Positions 14,886-24,274 of a DNA stretch of 64,000 nucleotides are shown one piece after another; position 1 is the stretch's first letter, and every line of letters begins with the position of its first letter. A model generated the notes under the pieces. It saw nothing but the letters and a program-made list of their open reading frames with translations, was not told the origin of the DNA and searched no databases. Both the position numbers and the translations under genes were made by a program. This DNA is from Methanobacterium paludis (GTDB taxonomy: Archaea; Methanobacteriota; Methanobacteria; Methanobacteriales; Methanobacteriaceae): the NCBI RefSeq assembly GCF_000214725.1, contig NC_015574.1:1252001-1316000 (forward strand), written 5' to 3'.

Positions 14886-15377
14886 TTAATCAATTTTTTT
14901 AAATTCTGATTTTGGTGCTCCACAAATTGGACACAGTTCCGGAGCTTCTTTTTCTACGGTATTCCCACAGAAATTGCAAACGTAATAACTAACTTCTACA
15001 TTTTCTCCCAGGTTTTCCAGGGCTTTTTGATAGAGTCCTGCGTGAATTTCTTCCACCTGGTTGGCCACATCAAAGGTCCAGAGTGCTTGTTTATTTTTTT
15101 CTTCTTCTGCAACTTTTATAAACGAAGGATACATCTCTTTAAATTCTTCCACTTCTCCATCTATTGCTTCTTTTAGATTTTCTTCGGTACTTTTGATTCC
15201 TTCCAAAACAGTAAGGTGATTATGTGCATGGACTGTTTCTGCTTCAGCTGCTGCCCTAAACAACCTTGCAACCTGAAAAAACCCATCTTCATCCGCTTTC
15301 CTTGCAAAAGCCAAATATTTTCGGTTTGCCTGTGATTCACCTGCAAAAGCTTCCTTCAAATTATCAATACTACTCAT
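14886..15377 (-). CDS. Rubrerythrin
   Basis: 163 aa. The N-terminal ferritin-like domain carries the diiron ligands in LKEAFAGESQANRKY (Glu ~15), AAEAETVHAHNH and, in the second half, FDVANQVEEIHAGLY. The C-terminal rubredoxin-like module has CNFCG and CPICG. Rubrerythrin reduces hydrogen peroxide in anaerobes using electrons from rubredoxin, so it should work with the three rubredoxins at the right end of the window. Intact in all iron sites. Monocistronic, with GGGGGATT before the ATG. Confidence 0.93.
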   Translation of the reverse strand: MSSIDNLKEAFAGESQANRKYLAFARKADEDGFFQVARLFRAAAEAETVHAHNHLTVLEGIKSTEENLKEAIDGEVEEFKEMYPSFIKVAEEEKNKQALWTFDVANQVEEIHAGLYQKALENLGENVEVSYYVCNFCGNTVEKEAPELCPICGAPKSEFKKID

Positions 15378-15588
15378 TTATAATCCCCCCATGTTGATCT
15401 TTCATAATTGGATTTTCACCCATTCTTAAACGATGCTATTATCTGAACTTTCAATAATTTAATTTTTCCATAATTTGGAAAAAATATCAAAGATCAGGGG
15501 GATTAAGGTGTTAACCTCAACCTAATTTATAATACTTGGATAAAACTGTGAGTCAAAATTCTCAGCCATTAAAAAGATGAATATTCAT

Positions 15589-15915
15589 TTACCATGTTAT
15601 TTTAAACAGGATGCTTAATGCTACAAGCTGAAATAAGTTTATTGCGGAAAGTTCTAATAAATGTTCTATACCTTCAGGATTATGGGTCCCTGCACCTGAA
15701 AGCAAAAGCAGGACCAGGATTACTGTTGCAAGGATGTTTTGGGCTAAAAGGACAAGTGTGAAGTATAAAAGTCCTATTGTGAATTCAGATTTCAGTTTAT
15801 GGTAACTATTCCAGTAAATATAAAGCAATCCCAATAGTAGGGAAATATTTATAATTCCCACTCCAATAGCCACGTATTGGATCACGTTTAACAATCCTGG
15901 TTGAATTAGTATCAT
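15589..15915 (-). CDS. Three-helix membrane protein, 108 aa
   Basis: Three hydrophobic helices (about 10-32, 42-68 and 84-106), with a His-containing loop GAGTHNPEGIEHLLEL between helices 2 and 3. No family recognised with certainty. The regulator gene at 15975 ends 59 bp upstream on the same strand, so the two are probably one operon. Pairs of an HTH regulator and a three- or four-helix membrane protein are frequent in methanogens and have no known role. GGTG precedes the ATG. Confidence 0.65.
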   Translation of the reverse strand: MILIQPGLLNVIQYVAIGVGIINISLLLGLLYIYWNSYHKLKSEFTIGLLYFTLVLLAQNILATVILVLLLLSGAGTHNPEGIEHLLELSAINLFQLVALSILFKITW

Positions 15916-15974
15916 CTTTTCACCACTTCAAATTATTTCTTTTTCAAATTTACTCCCTTTTTAATAAAATTGAT

Positions 15975-16253
15975 TTATTTTACAATTTTTTCCCAAATTT
16001 TTTCGAAGATATCATAGTTCTTTTCCATTTCTGCAGAAAGGAAATATAACTTACCATACGTATCTCCACTTGGTTTAATCACATTATTCTTCTCTAAAAT
16101 TTTAATATGATGCCTTACAGTTTTATAATCTAAATTAAGCTCCTCTGAAAGCTGATGCATATTATAGGGCCTGTCAGCTAGCGCCTTAATTATCCTGGCC
16201 CGATTTATACCCCCTCTTTTACCAGCTATTAACCACCAGAGCAACTTCTTCAT
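15975..16253 (-). CDS. ArsR-like winged-helix transcriptional regulator
   Basis: 92 aa from the ATG at 16251-16253 (MKKLLWWLIAGKRGG). The winged HTH is clear: RARIIKALADRPYNMHQLSE then LNLDYKTVRHHIKILEKNNV (recognition helix) and the wing IKPSGDTYGKLYFLS. No metal-binding Cys motif is present, so it is not an evident metal sensor. It is the first gene of an operon with a small membrane protein, which may be its target or signal source. The start could also be the GTG at 16262. Confidence 0.8.
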   Translation of the reverse strand: MKKLLWWLIAGKRGGINRARIIKALADRPYNMHQLSEELNLDYKTVRHHIKILEKNNVIKPSGDTYGKLYFLSAEMEKNYDIFEKIWEKIVK

Positions 16254-16871
16254 AAATATCACACATTAATAAAATCCAATTTATACAAAATTAGGAAATT
16301 TCCTCTTTAAATATTTTAGATTAAGATTTATATCAACCTATTCTTCTTGATATTTTATTGTACCTTAAACCACTTAAAATTGTATGAGATACGAAAGTTT
16401 AACCCTTGAAAGAATTCATGGGAGCAAATTCAATAAGTATCTTGAAATATTTTTTTAATAATAAATGAGAATTGAAAGCGTTATCATGGTTGCAACTATA
16501 TATGAAATTCCAAGTATGAAATGAGCTTGAAATTCTCCTTTTTATTTGGTTAGTTTCTAGATCAATTAAGGAGATATTGATGAATATTTCCCCTAACTCT
16601 TTTTTATGCCTTTTTAGTTATTTATACGCCTTTAATTTCTAAATATACGTGTTGAACATAAAATCAATTAAAAATTTAGCGATAATTATCAAAGAGATTT
16701 ATTGACAGTATATTTAATTTAATATTTTATTATTCAATAAAACTGTAAAATCATCATTTTTCATTTTAAAGTTCTTACAATAATTTTAAGTTCTTTGAGG
16801 ATCAGAAACTAATAATAAAAACTAAAAATTGTAATTCTTGAATTTTAATGTGTTAAATGGGAGGATTATTA
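16254..16871. other. Long non-coding stretch between divergent genes
   Basis: About 600 bp, strongly AT-rich. Only a 19-codon frame at about 16467-16526 (MRIESVIMVATIYEIPSMK) stands out; it has no ribosome-binding site. It probably holds the two divergent promoters. Confidence 0.4.
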
Positions 16872-18974
16872 ATGGTTAGTTCACAGGAAAATGATCCCAA
16901 AAAAGGTTACAACCACCTTAAAAATGAAAAAAGCCCCTATTTAATCCAGCATGCTGATAACCCTGTTGACTGGTATCCATGGGGTGATGAAGCATTCAAA
17001 AAGGCTGAAAAAGAAGATAAACCTATTTTTTTATCTATAGGCTATTCAACATGCCACTGGTGCCATGTGATGGCCCATGAATCATTTGAAGACCCGGAGG
17101 TTGCAGAACTTATCAATGAAGTTTTCGTGCCTGTGAAAGTGGACCGTGAAGAAAGGCCCGATGTTGACAGAATTTATATGGACGTCTGCCAGATAATGAC
17201 AGGCACAGGGGGCTGGCCCCTGACCATAATAATGACCCCCGATAAAAAGCCGTTTTTTGCAGGTACATATTTTCCAAAAGAAAGCAGGTATGGCAGTACC
17301 GGTTTGAAAGACCTTATTTTAAACGTTGAGGAAATATGGAAAGAGAACAGGAAAGACGTTCTCAACTCGGGCGAACAAGTATTCAGGGTACTTAAGGATG
17401 TATCTTCAACACCGAGGGGAGGGGAAATTGAGGCAAAAATACTTGAAAAAACATATGATACACTTTCAAAGACCTTTGATTATGAATACGGGGGCTTTGG
17501 AGACTTCCAAAAATTTCCAACACCTCACAACCTCATGTTCCTTTTAAGATACTGGAAAAGAACAGGAAACAAAAATGCAGTCCATATGGTTGAAAAAACC
17601 CTTGATTCCATGTATATGGGCGGTATATATGACCATCTGGGCTTTGGATTCCACCGCTACTCCGTAGATCCAGGTTGGGTCGTCCCGCACTTTGAGAAGA
17701 TGCTCTACGATCAGGCACTAATTTCAATGGTTTACATAGAGGCATTTCAGGCAACAGGAAATGAAGAGTACAAAAGGATTGCAGAACAAATTTTTAAATA
17801 CGTTTTTAGAAATATGAAATCCCCTGAAGGCGGTTTTTACTCTGCAGAAGACGCTGACACCGAAGGAGTTGAAGGAAAATTTTATCTATGGACAAAAAAA
17901 GAAATTTTTGATGCTTTAGACCCTGATGAAGCCGAATTGATATGTAAAATCTTCAATGTAAAAGAAGCAGGTAACTTTGAGGATGAAACAATTGGAGAAG
18001 AAACAGGAGCAAATATACTTTATTTAAAGAGTTCTATTGGAGAATTAGCAGAAGGTTTAGGGATCTCAAGAAGGGAACTTGAAGATAAATTAGAAACATC
18101 CAGAATGAAACTCTTCCAAAACCGTGAAACTCGTGTACACCCTCAAAAGGATGATAAAATACTTGCAGATTGGAATGGACTTATGATAACTGCTCTTGCA
18201 AAGGCTGCACAGGCATTTGACGATCCAAAATATTCAAAGGCCGCCGAAGATGCTGCAAATTTCATTTTAGATAAAATGTGTAAGGAAGGCCGTTTATTCC
18301 ACAGGTACAGAGATAATGAAGCAGCAATTCCAGGTAACCTTGATGACCACACTTTCATGATCTGGGGGCTTCTGGAACTATACGAAGCTGTTTTTAATGT
18401 AAAATATCTTAAAAAAGCTTTAAAACTCAATAAAATCCTTATAGAACATTTTTGGGATGAAAAAGATGGTGGTTTTTATTTCACAGCCAATGACTCCGAA
18501 CATGTGCTTTTGTGGGAGAAACAAACCTATGACGGTGCATTACCATCAGGAAACTCTGTTGGAATATTTAACCTAATTAAACTTGCCAGAATAACCGAGG
18601 ACCCTGAACTTGAGAGAAGATCCATTGATTTGGAACGTGCCTTTTCAACGCAGATAAGGAGAGCTCCAATTGTCCACACCCACTTCTTGGAAGCCATTGA
18701 TTTTAAGGTAGGACCCTCCTACGAAGTGGTTATAGTTGGAGATCCCGAAGCCGACGACACGAAAAAAATGATTCAATCTATTAGAAGCCATTTCATTCCT
18801 AACAAAGTTTTCCTATTAAAAGATGAAAACGTCCCAGACATATCAGAAATTGCAGAATCTCTGAAGTACAAGGAACCTATCAAAGGAAATGCCACAGCTT
18901 ATATATGCACTGAGGGAAGTTGTAAGAGTCCATCAACAGATGTAAGAAAAGTTTTGAATCTTCTGGATTATTGA
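16872..18974 (+). CDS. DUF255 thioredoxin-domain protein (YyaL/SSP411 family)
   Basis: 700 aa. The N-terminal DUF255 thioredoxin-like domain has the family start YNHLKNEKSPYLIQHADNP plus VDWYPWG and the CxxC site STCHWCHVM near residue 60. An alpha/alpha-barrel half follows (KFPTPHNLMFLLRYW, PHFEKMLYDQA, GGFYSAEDADTEG and later WNGLMI and GALPSGNS), as in cellobiose epimerase-like folds. Relatives from bacteria to mammals (spermatogenesis-associated protein 20) have no settled reaction. I start at the ATG at 16872 because GGGAGGATT lies 7 nt before it; the ATG at 16857 lies before that site. Monocistronic. Confidence 0.88.
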   Translation: MVSSQENDPKKGYNHLKNEKSPYLIQHADNPVDWYPWGDEAFKKAEKEDKPIFLSIGYSTCHWCHVMAHESFEDPEVAELINEVFVPVKVDREERPDVDRIYMDVCQIMTGTGGWPLTIIMTPDKKPFFAGTYFPKESRYGSTGLKDLILNVEEIWKENRKDVLNSGEQVFRVLKDVSSTPRGGEIEAKILEKTYDTLSKTFDYEYGGFGDFQKFPTPHNLMFLLRYWKRTGNKNAVHMVEKTLDSMYMGGIYDHLGFGFHRYSVDPGWVVPHFEKMLYDQALISMVYIEAFQATGNEEYKRIAEQIFKYVFRNMKSPEGGFYSAEDADTEGVEGKFYLWTKKEIFDALDPDEAELICKIFNVKEAGNFEDETIGEETGANILYLKSSIGELAEGLGISRRELEDKLETSRMKLFQNRETRVHPQKDDKILADWNGLMITALAKAAQAFDDPKYSKAAEDAANFILDKMCKEGRLFHRYRDNEAAIPGNLDDHTFMIWGLLELYEAVFNVKYLKKALKLNKILIEHFWDEKDGGFYFTANDSEHVLLWEKQTYDGALPSGNSVGIFNLIKLARITEDPELERRSIDLERAFSTQIRRAPIVHTHFLEAIDFKVGPSYEVVIVGDPEADDTKKMIQSIRSHFIPNKVFLLKDENVPDISEIAESLKYKEPIKGNATAYICTEGSCKSPSTDVRKVLNLLDY

Positions 18975-19076
18975 TATGATTCTGGATTATTGATATGAAT
19001 ATTACTAAACATTTTCAGTGATCGTGTTTGAAACCTCAGAAATGATTAAAAGTTAGAATAGAAGGAACTGATAAAC

Positions 19077-19235
19077 ATGGACATAATAAATACGTTGGTT
19101 AGTCTGTTTACTGCATTACTTAATGCAGTAGGTATCGTAATATTTGCAATTATTTTAGGGTTTATTATTGCAGGTGTAATTGGGATAATTACTCTTGGGG
19201 TTATTAAAGTCAAAAATCGCTTGCAAAAGAAATGA
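19077..19235 (+). CDS. Small glycine-rich membrane protein, 52 aa
   Basis: MDIINTLVSLFTALLNAVG is followed by a long hydrophobic stretch rich in Ile and Gly (residues 18-44) and a basic end (KVKNRLQKK). AAGGAAC lies 8 nt upstream. A single or hairpin membrane segment with Gly-x3-Gly spacing. No family recognised. It follows the DUF255 gene by 100 bp and may be its own unit. Confidence 0.6.
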   Translation: MDIINTLVSLFTALLNAVGIVIFAIILGFIIAGVIGIITLGVIKVKNRLQKK

Positions 19236-19429
19236 ATTTATTTCTAATAGCTTCAAAAATCAATTCTAAGAAAAATAAAGGTAGTTGAAAAATTTGGCTC
19301 AAATCAGTTGATTTGGATAGCTTTAGAATGTTGAATAGCATTTACAATCATTTGCAAAAAAAAATTATCTTAATACTATTTTTTTATTTTCAAGGGTCAA
19401 ATTAAAAATTTCTACGATGATCTAAACAA

Positions 19430-19813
19430 TTAAACAACTATCAACTTTACATAATCCATTTTACGGCATGTTTGAAACATGTTTGAAAGATGGTTCATTC
19501 TCTGGGCATCTCCATCTAACATGAAGACTTCAAGGCATTTATTCTCCCGCAGGTGACTGTGTATCTGGGTGCTGATTATATCTTCAAAGTCGTGCTTTAT
19601 CTCAGTCACCTTATCCTCATCCTTTTGATTATGAATTAAGATCAATATAGAATTTATTTCACCCTTTAAACCCTTTTTTTCCCTGTTATCTGCGATAATC
19701 ATCCTCGCACTGGCCCTTATTACCTCAGATCTTCCAGAAAATCCCATTTCATCCTTGAGATTGTCTATTTCATCAAGGAGTTTATCGCTCAGGGATACGC
19801 TAACTATTGCCAT
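19430..19813 (-). CDS. nikR: NikR-family metal-responsive regulator
   Basis: 127 aa. The N-terminal ribbon-helix-helix (VSVSLSDKLLDEIDNL, then SGRSEVIRASARMII) is followed by a NikR-type ACT domain. The four metal ligands of NikR are matched: His74 (IKHDF), His85 and His87 (QIHSHL) and Cys93 (NKCLEV). The gene is divergent from znuA with 86 bp between, so it probably regulates the importer; whether it senses nickel, zinc or cobalt cannot be read from the ligands alone. A TATA box about 28 nt before the ATG and no Shine-Dalgarno suggest a leaderless message. Confidence 0.85.
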   Translation of the reverse strand: MAIVSVSLSDKLLDEIDNLKDEMGFSGRSEVIRASARMIIADNREKKGLKGEINSILILIHNQKDEDKVTEIKHDFEDIISTQIHSHLRENKCLEVFMLDGDAQRMNHLSNMFQTCRKMDYVKLIVV

Positions 19814-19815
19814 AG

Positions 19816-19832
19816 TTATTAATTATTAATAA
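19816..19832. promoter_or_regulatory. 17-bp palindrome between nikR-like and znuA genes
   Basis: TTATTAATTATTAATAA is a perfect inverted repeat around one T, lying on the expected start site of the regulator gene and upstream of the znuA TATA-like box (TTTAAATA near 19872). It is a good candidate operator, though AT-rich palindromes also arise by chance in this genome. Confidence 0.4.
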
Positions 19833-19899
19833 GTTCTTATAAATATTATGGTAACTTTTATTAAGAAAATCTTTAAATATTAATAAAATCTAATTTTAA

Positions 19900-20790
19900 A
19901 TGGTAGATAAATTGAAAAAAACTAGATTAATCATTGTTATACTGGTATTAATTTTTATAGTCTCAATTCTGACTTACTTTGCCAATCAGCAATCAAATAC
20001 AACGAATAATAGTGGAAAAATAGGTGTTGCAGTAAGTGTAGGTCCTGAAGTAGAGTTTGTAAATGCAGTTGGTGGTGACAAGGTAAATGTAACTCTTATG
20101 GTGCCTTCCGGGGCAGATCCACACACTTACGAACCCCTACCCAACCAGCTTAGAGAACTATCCAATGACAAGATGTACGTTGAAGTGGGAACACCTCTGG
20201 AATTCGAGACGAACTATATGGAAAGGTTGGAAAGTATCAACCCAAACATGTTAATTGTGAACGCTTCTGAGGGAATAGATTTAATACCTAACACTGCCGA
20301 AAACGAGTCAGGCAGTGACCCTCATGTATGGGTATCCCCAAAAAATGCCAAAATAATGGTTGAAAACATATATCAAGGCCTTGTTCAAATAGATCCTGCA
20401 AACAAGGAGTATTATACAAAAAACCGTGACCAGTACCTTCAGCAGCTGGACGAACTGGACGAAAATATAACAGAATCGCTTAAAGGGAAAGAGAACAGTA
20501 CCATAATAGTGTATCATCCAGCATGGGGTTATTTCTGCAGGGATTACAATCTAAAGGAGATAGCTATAGAAGCTGGGGGAAAGGAGCCAACTTCTCAGGG
20601 GATTGCAAACCTGATAGATGTGGCGAAGAATGGTAATATAAAAGTGATCTTTGTAGAGCCCCAATATGACCCAAAAAGTGCAGATGTTGTAGCTTCAGAG
20701 ATAGGTGGACAGGTTTTACCTGTAGATGATCTTGCAGAGAATTATGTTGAGAACATGAAAAAGGTTGCAGAAACATTTTCCAAGGTTTAA
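19900..20790 (+). CDS. znuA: Zinc/manganese-type ABC importer substrate-binding protein
   Basis: 296 aa cluster A-I binding protein. One N-terminal membrane anchor (residues ~10-27; no lipobox Cys) is followed by the mature domain. Metal ligands of the family are present: His in GADPHTYEP, His in SDPHVWVSP, His in VYHPAWGYF and Asp in VEPQYDPK. The His-rich loop of true ZnuA proteins is missing, so manganese, zinc or another divalent ion is possible. TTTAAATA lies about 27 nt before the ATG and no Shine-Dalgarno is seen, so translation may be leaderless. First gene of znuA-znuC-znuB. Confidence 0.88.
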   Translation: MVDKLKKTRLIIVILVLIFIVSILTYFANQQSNTTNNSGKIGVAVSVGPEVEFVNAVGGDKVNVTLMVPSGADPHTYEPLPNQLRELSNDKMYVEVGTPLEFETNYMERLESINPNMLIVNASEGIDLIPNTAENESGSDPHVWVSPKNAKIMVENIYQGLVQIDPANKEYYTKNRDQYLQQLDELDENITESLKGKENSTIIVYHPAWGYFCRDYNLKEIAIEAGGKEPTSQGIANLIDVAKNGNIKVIFVEPQYDPKSADVVASEIGGQVLPVDDLAENYVENMKKVAETFSKV

Positions 20791-20955
20791 AATTCTACAA
20801 GGTCAACCCTAAACTGATTGAAATGTTCTAAAGTTAGGGTGGTTAATTAGATCAGTAGATTAAAAACATTAAAATTAAGATGATGTTGACAAATTCCGTT
20901 ATAAAAATGATGTTGACTAAATTACGATTTATTTAAAAAGTTAAAAGGTTTTATC

Positions 20956-21699
20956 ATGACAAAAGCTATTGAATTGAAAAATGTTTCCATAAAATTTAAT
21001 GAATTATCAATTCTTCATGAGATTAACCTTTCTGTGGATGAAAAGGATTTTATGGCCATACTGGGGCCGAATGGTGGTGGAAAAAGCACCCTTCTCAAGA
21101 CTATCCTCGGACTGCTGACCCCTGAAACCGGTGAAGTTTGGGTATTTGGAAAAAAACCCAAAAATGCAAGGCATTTAATAGGTTACCTTCCACAACGTGT
21201 GTTATTTGACCATGATTTTCCAATAACTGTCTTTGACGCTGTGCTATCTGGATTGTACAGGGGATTATTCAAGGGCCACACAGAAGATGATAGGAAGGCT
21301 GTGGTCAAAGCTTTAAAAGCTGTAGAGATATTTGATCTTAAAGACAGACAGATAAGCAAACTTTCTGGAGGGCAGATGCAGAGGGTTTTCATTGCCAGGG
21401 CCATTGTAAGGGAGCCTAAACTTCTCCTTATGGACGAGCCCATGGCTAGCATAGACCCTGAGATGCAGAAATCATTTTACGAGTTATTAGCACGGCTAAA
21501 AGATAAAATGGCAATAGTTCTTGTAAGTCACGATGTAGGGGCAGTTTCAACCCATGTGGATAAGATCGCCTGCCTCAACAGAAAACTGTACTATCACGGA
21601 CCTGTAGAAGGTTCTGCAGAGGGCCTTGAAGCGATTTACAAGTGTCCTATAGATCTGATAAGCCATGGGATTCCCCACAGGGTTCTCAGAGAGCATTGA
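20956..21699 (+). CDS. znuC: Zinc/manganese-type ABC importer ATPase
   Basis: 247-aa ABC ATPase. Walker A GPNGGGKST (~35-43), Q-loop PQRV, signature LSGGQMQRV (~137), Walker B LLLMDEPM and the switch His in VSHDVG are all intact. The GGGK form of Walker A is usual in the ZnuC/MntB subgroup. It lies between the binding protein (165 bp upstream) and the permease (76 bp downstream). The 165-bp gap repeats GATGTTGAC twice and may hold a second promoter. Confidence 0.92.
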   Translation: MTKAIELKNVSIKFNELSILHEINLSVDEKDFMAILGPNGGGKSTLLKTILGLLTPETGEVWVFGKKPKNARHLIGYLPQRVLFDHDFPITVFDAVLSGLYRGLFKGHTEDDRKAVVKALKAVEIFDLKDRQISKLSGGQMQRVFIARAIVREPKLLLMDEPMASIDPEMQKSFYELLARLKDKMAIVLVSHDVGAVSTHVDKIACLNRKLYYHGPVEGSAEGLEAIYKCPIDLISHGIPHRVLREH

Positions 21700-21775
21700 A
21701 ATTCATATTCAATGACAATATCCATGTTAAATATCCAAATAATAATGATATCATTAATAAACGATTGGTGTGCCA

Positions 21776-22570
21776 ATGATTGAAATTTTCCAGTACGAAT
21801 TTATGCAAAGAGCATTTATAGCAGCACTGCTTGTTAGTGTTGCCTGCGGAATAGTAGGAACTTATGTCGTAATAAAAAGGATAGTTTCATTAAGCGGGGC
21901 AATTTCTCATGCCGCTTTTGGAGGTATAGGTTTAGGATACTTTTTAGGCGTTAACCCTGTCCTGGCGGCCATCCCATTTACCATCCTCTCTGCAATAGGG
22001 GTTGGAAGCATTCATGAAAGGGTGAAGGTGAGTGAAGACACTGCAATAGGAATACTCTGGAGTGTGGGAATGGCTATTGGAATAATATTCATCGATTTAA
22101 CCCCGGGATATGCTCCAGACCTTTTCAGTTATCTTTTCGGTAGCATACTCACTGTTTCAAGTTCGGATATTCTCATTATGCTAGTTCTTGATCTTGTGAT
22201 CATAGCAACGGTTTTCCTATTCCATAGAGAATTTTTAGCAATATCATTTGATGAAGAGTTCTCAAAGGTCATTGGAATGCCGACAGAACTAATTTATATG
22301 CTTCTGCTCAGTTTGGTGGCTTTGAGTGTTGTTGTTCTCATAAAAGTGGTTGGTGTGATCCTGGTAATCGCACTTCTGGCCATACCTGCTGCCATAACCA
22401 AACAGTTTACCAACGACCTGAAAAGATTGATGATTCTCTCAATTGGGGCAGGGATGCTGTTCACTTCAGTGGGATTATATCTATCTTACGTGTTTAATCT
22501 GGCTTCAGGTGCTACCATTGTGATGGTTCTTGCACTTGCCTTTGCAATAACGTACTATCTGAAGGAGTAA
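21776..22570 (+). CDS. znuB: Zinc/manganese-type ABC importer permease
   Basis: 264 aa, about eight membrane helices, ABC-3 family. Typical features are FVLR-like start MIEIFQYEFMQRAFIAALL, GTYVVIKRIVSLSGAISHAA with the conserved His of the coupling region, and a C-terminal VVGVILVIALLAIPAA motif. The ATG at 21776 follows GGTGTG by 6 nt; the GTG at 21770 is part of that site. Last gene of the import operon. Confidence 0.92.
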   Translation: MIEIFQYEFMQRAFIAALLVSVACGIVGTYVVIKRIVSLSGAISHAAFGGIGLGYFLGVNPVLAAIPFTILSAIGVGSIHERVKVSEDTAIGILWSVGMAIGIIFIDLTPGYAPDLFSYLFGSILTVSSSDILIMLVLDLVIIATVFLFHREFLAISFDEEFSKVIGMPTELIYMLLLSLVALSVVVLIKVVGVILVIALLAIPAAITKQFTNDLKRLMILSIGAGMLFTSVGLYLSYVFNLASGATIVMVLALAFAITYYLKE

Positions 22571-22852
22571 ATGATACGTTAATACTTCCTAGTTTTTGGT
22601 AAATAATTTAATAATCAAATTAAAATGAATCCATCATTACTTTTTTTTAAATTTCCAATTGCTTAATCACCCATTTTTTAAATCTCCAATTCTATAATCC
22701 ACCACTTTTTAGTTTAATGAGTTTTAATTTTCTCATGTTCACCATCCTGAAAAACTGTATCAGTCCGTTTTAAATAGTTTATATAAAATAATAGCCAAAC
22801 CAGAAATAGCTAAAGATATTACAATGAGAATTCAAGTGGAAAGGTGATATCC

Positions 22853-23185
22853 ATGTTAAAATATTTGGGTATAATAAAAGAACCAAACGGTAGGGAAACT
22901 CTAGCAGACACAACCTTTGAACTGAAATTTGTTGAAGATAATAAATTAGCAGAAATAAAATTTCAAGAATTAACAAGATTTATGAACGGATATTACAGTT
23001 CATTACGCCCTCAAACATCATTTACATGGAAGTTAACTTATAACTTTGATTCAAGTATAACAATCCGATTAAAGTTCAACTATCCAGATATGGGATGGTT
23101 GAATGATAGGATTAAACAGGAAAGATTTAATGCAGCTTTGATACATGAATTTGAAGACGCTTATAAAAAATTTTTCAAATATTAA
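22853..23185 (+). CDS. Hypothetical protein, 110 aa (paralogue at 34710)
   Basis: It shares a pattern along its whole length with the protein at 34710: LKYxGxxKEP near the start, AxTTFxxxF, FMNxYxSSxRPxTxxTW in the middle, LxYNxDSSxxIxLK and a C-terminal EFExAYKKxF helix. AAAGGTGAT precedes the ATG at 22853, and the paralogue has the same site and the same MLKY start. The likely fold is mixed alpha/beta, soluble; no catalytic residue is evident. I do not recognise the family. Confidence 0.7.
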   Translation: MLKYLGIIKEPNGRETLADTTFELKFVEDNKLAEIKFQELTRFMNGYYSSLRPQTSFTWKLTYNFDSSITIRLKFNYPDMGWLNDRIKQERFNAALIHEFEDAYKKFFKY

Positions 23186-23344
23186 ATATTTTTAAACCAT
23201 CCAAGTTCTATGAAATGAAATTGGAATTGATTATATCTCTAAAGAATCAATGTTGAATTATATCTCTAAAATATAATTATTGAATAACTTTTTAAGACCG
23301 TTTTTATTCAACAACAGCATATGCAAAGGATAAAAGGTCACTGA

Positions 23345-24154
23345 CTATTCTAATTTCATTTTTACCATTGAAATATGTTTTTTGTAGTCTCCACTTGTCA
23401 TATTTTTTATCTTGCAAAATCCCCTTTCACCAAGGAATGTTTCAACAGGTTCTTCCATACGAAACTTCAGTAGTTCTCCTTGTTTTTTAGTGTAGTTCCA
23501 TATATTCTTTCCAGAATCAGATTTAGGTTTATCTACAGTTTTTTTGGAAGTGCCGTAATCAAAAACAACTCCGTTTCCCCTGCCAGAACCAGCAATGAAA
23601 GACATGATCTTATCAACAATGGCCGGTGAGAGGTACATAATCAATCCTTCCATTAAAAAGAGAGTTTTTCTGGATTTTTCATAGCCATTTTCAACGAGAA
23701 GTTCTTTGAGGTTGTCTTTCTCAAGGTCAACTGGAACGTACCCAACGTTGTGGGGTATTGAACCAAAAATTTTCTTTATCTTTTCCAATTTCAGGCTTTG
23801 GGTGTTAGGATGGTCCACCTCAAACACATTAATATTTTTCAGCCCTCTAATATAATATGCCCTTGCATCATATCCTGCCCCAATGATAACCAGCTGCTCA
23901 ATCCCCTCTTTTAAAGACGCTTTTACAATATCATCAAAGTACCGGGACCTTGCAACTACAGAATTCGCCAGCCCTGGTTCTGATTTTGCATTATATCTGG
24001 CAGGGTTACAAATGGCAAACTCAAGTATCTCTTGGTTTGTGAAGTGTACAGCATACGGATCGTAGCATATACGTTCTTCATCAGGTTTTCTTGATTCAAT
24101 GGCCCTGATGAGAGCAGTTCTCTCAGCCGTAGAACTGGGTCTTTTTACATCCAT
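23345..24154 (-). CDS. Class I SAM-dependent methyltransferase (LCMT/TIGR00027-like)
   Basis: 269 aa. It begins RPSSTAERTALIRAIESR and YDPYAVHF, as in the leucine carboxyl methyltransferase-like group. The SAM-binding loop is LVIIGAGYDARAYYI near residue 90, strand 2 ends in the acidic FEVDHP, and motif LFLMEGLIMYLSP follows. In bacteria this group makes small secondary metabolites or methylates carboxylates; no partner gene here points to a substrate. Monocistronic, divergent from the flavin-binding protein at 24275. Confidence 0.85.
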   Translation of the reverse strand: MDVKRPSSTAERTALIRAIESRKPDEERICYDPYAVHFTNQEILEFAICNPARYNAKSEPGLANSVVARSRYFDDIVKASLKEGIEQLVIIGAGYDARAYYIRGLKNINVFEVDHPNTQSLKLEKIKKIFGSIPHNVGYVPVDLEKDNLKELLVENGYEKSRKTLFLMEGLIMYLSPAIVDKIMSFIAGSGRGNGVVFDYGTSKKTVDKPKSDSGKNIWNYTKKQGELLKFRMEEPVETFLGERGFCKIKNMTSGDYKKHISMVKMKLE

Positions 24155-24274
24155 ATCCTTTCCTCCATCTTTATAGTTTACTAAAACTTATATTAAAAGA
24201 CATAAGGATAAATTGATATCAATTAACAGACAAATACATGAATTAGTCTTAAAATAATATATAGGAGTGATAGC

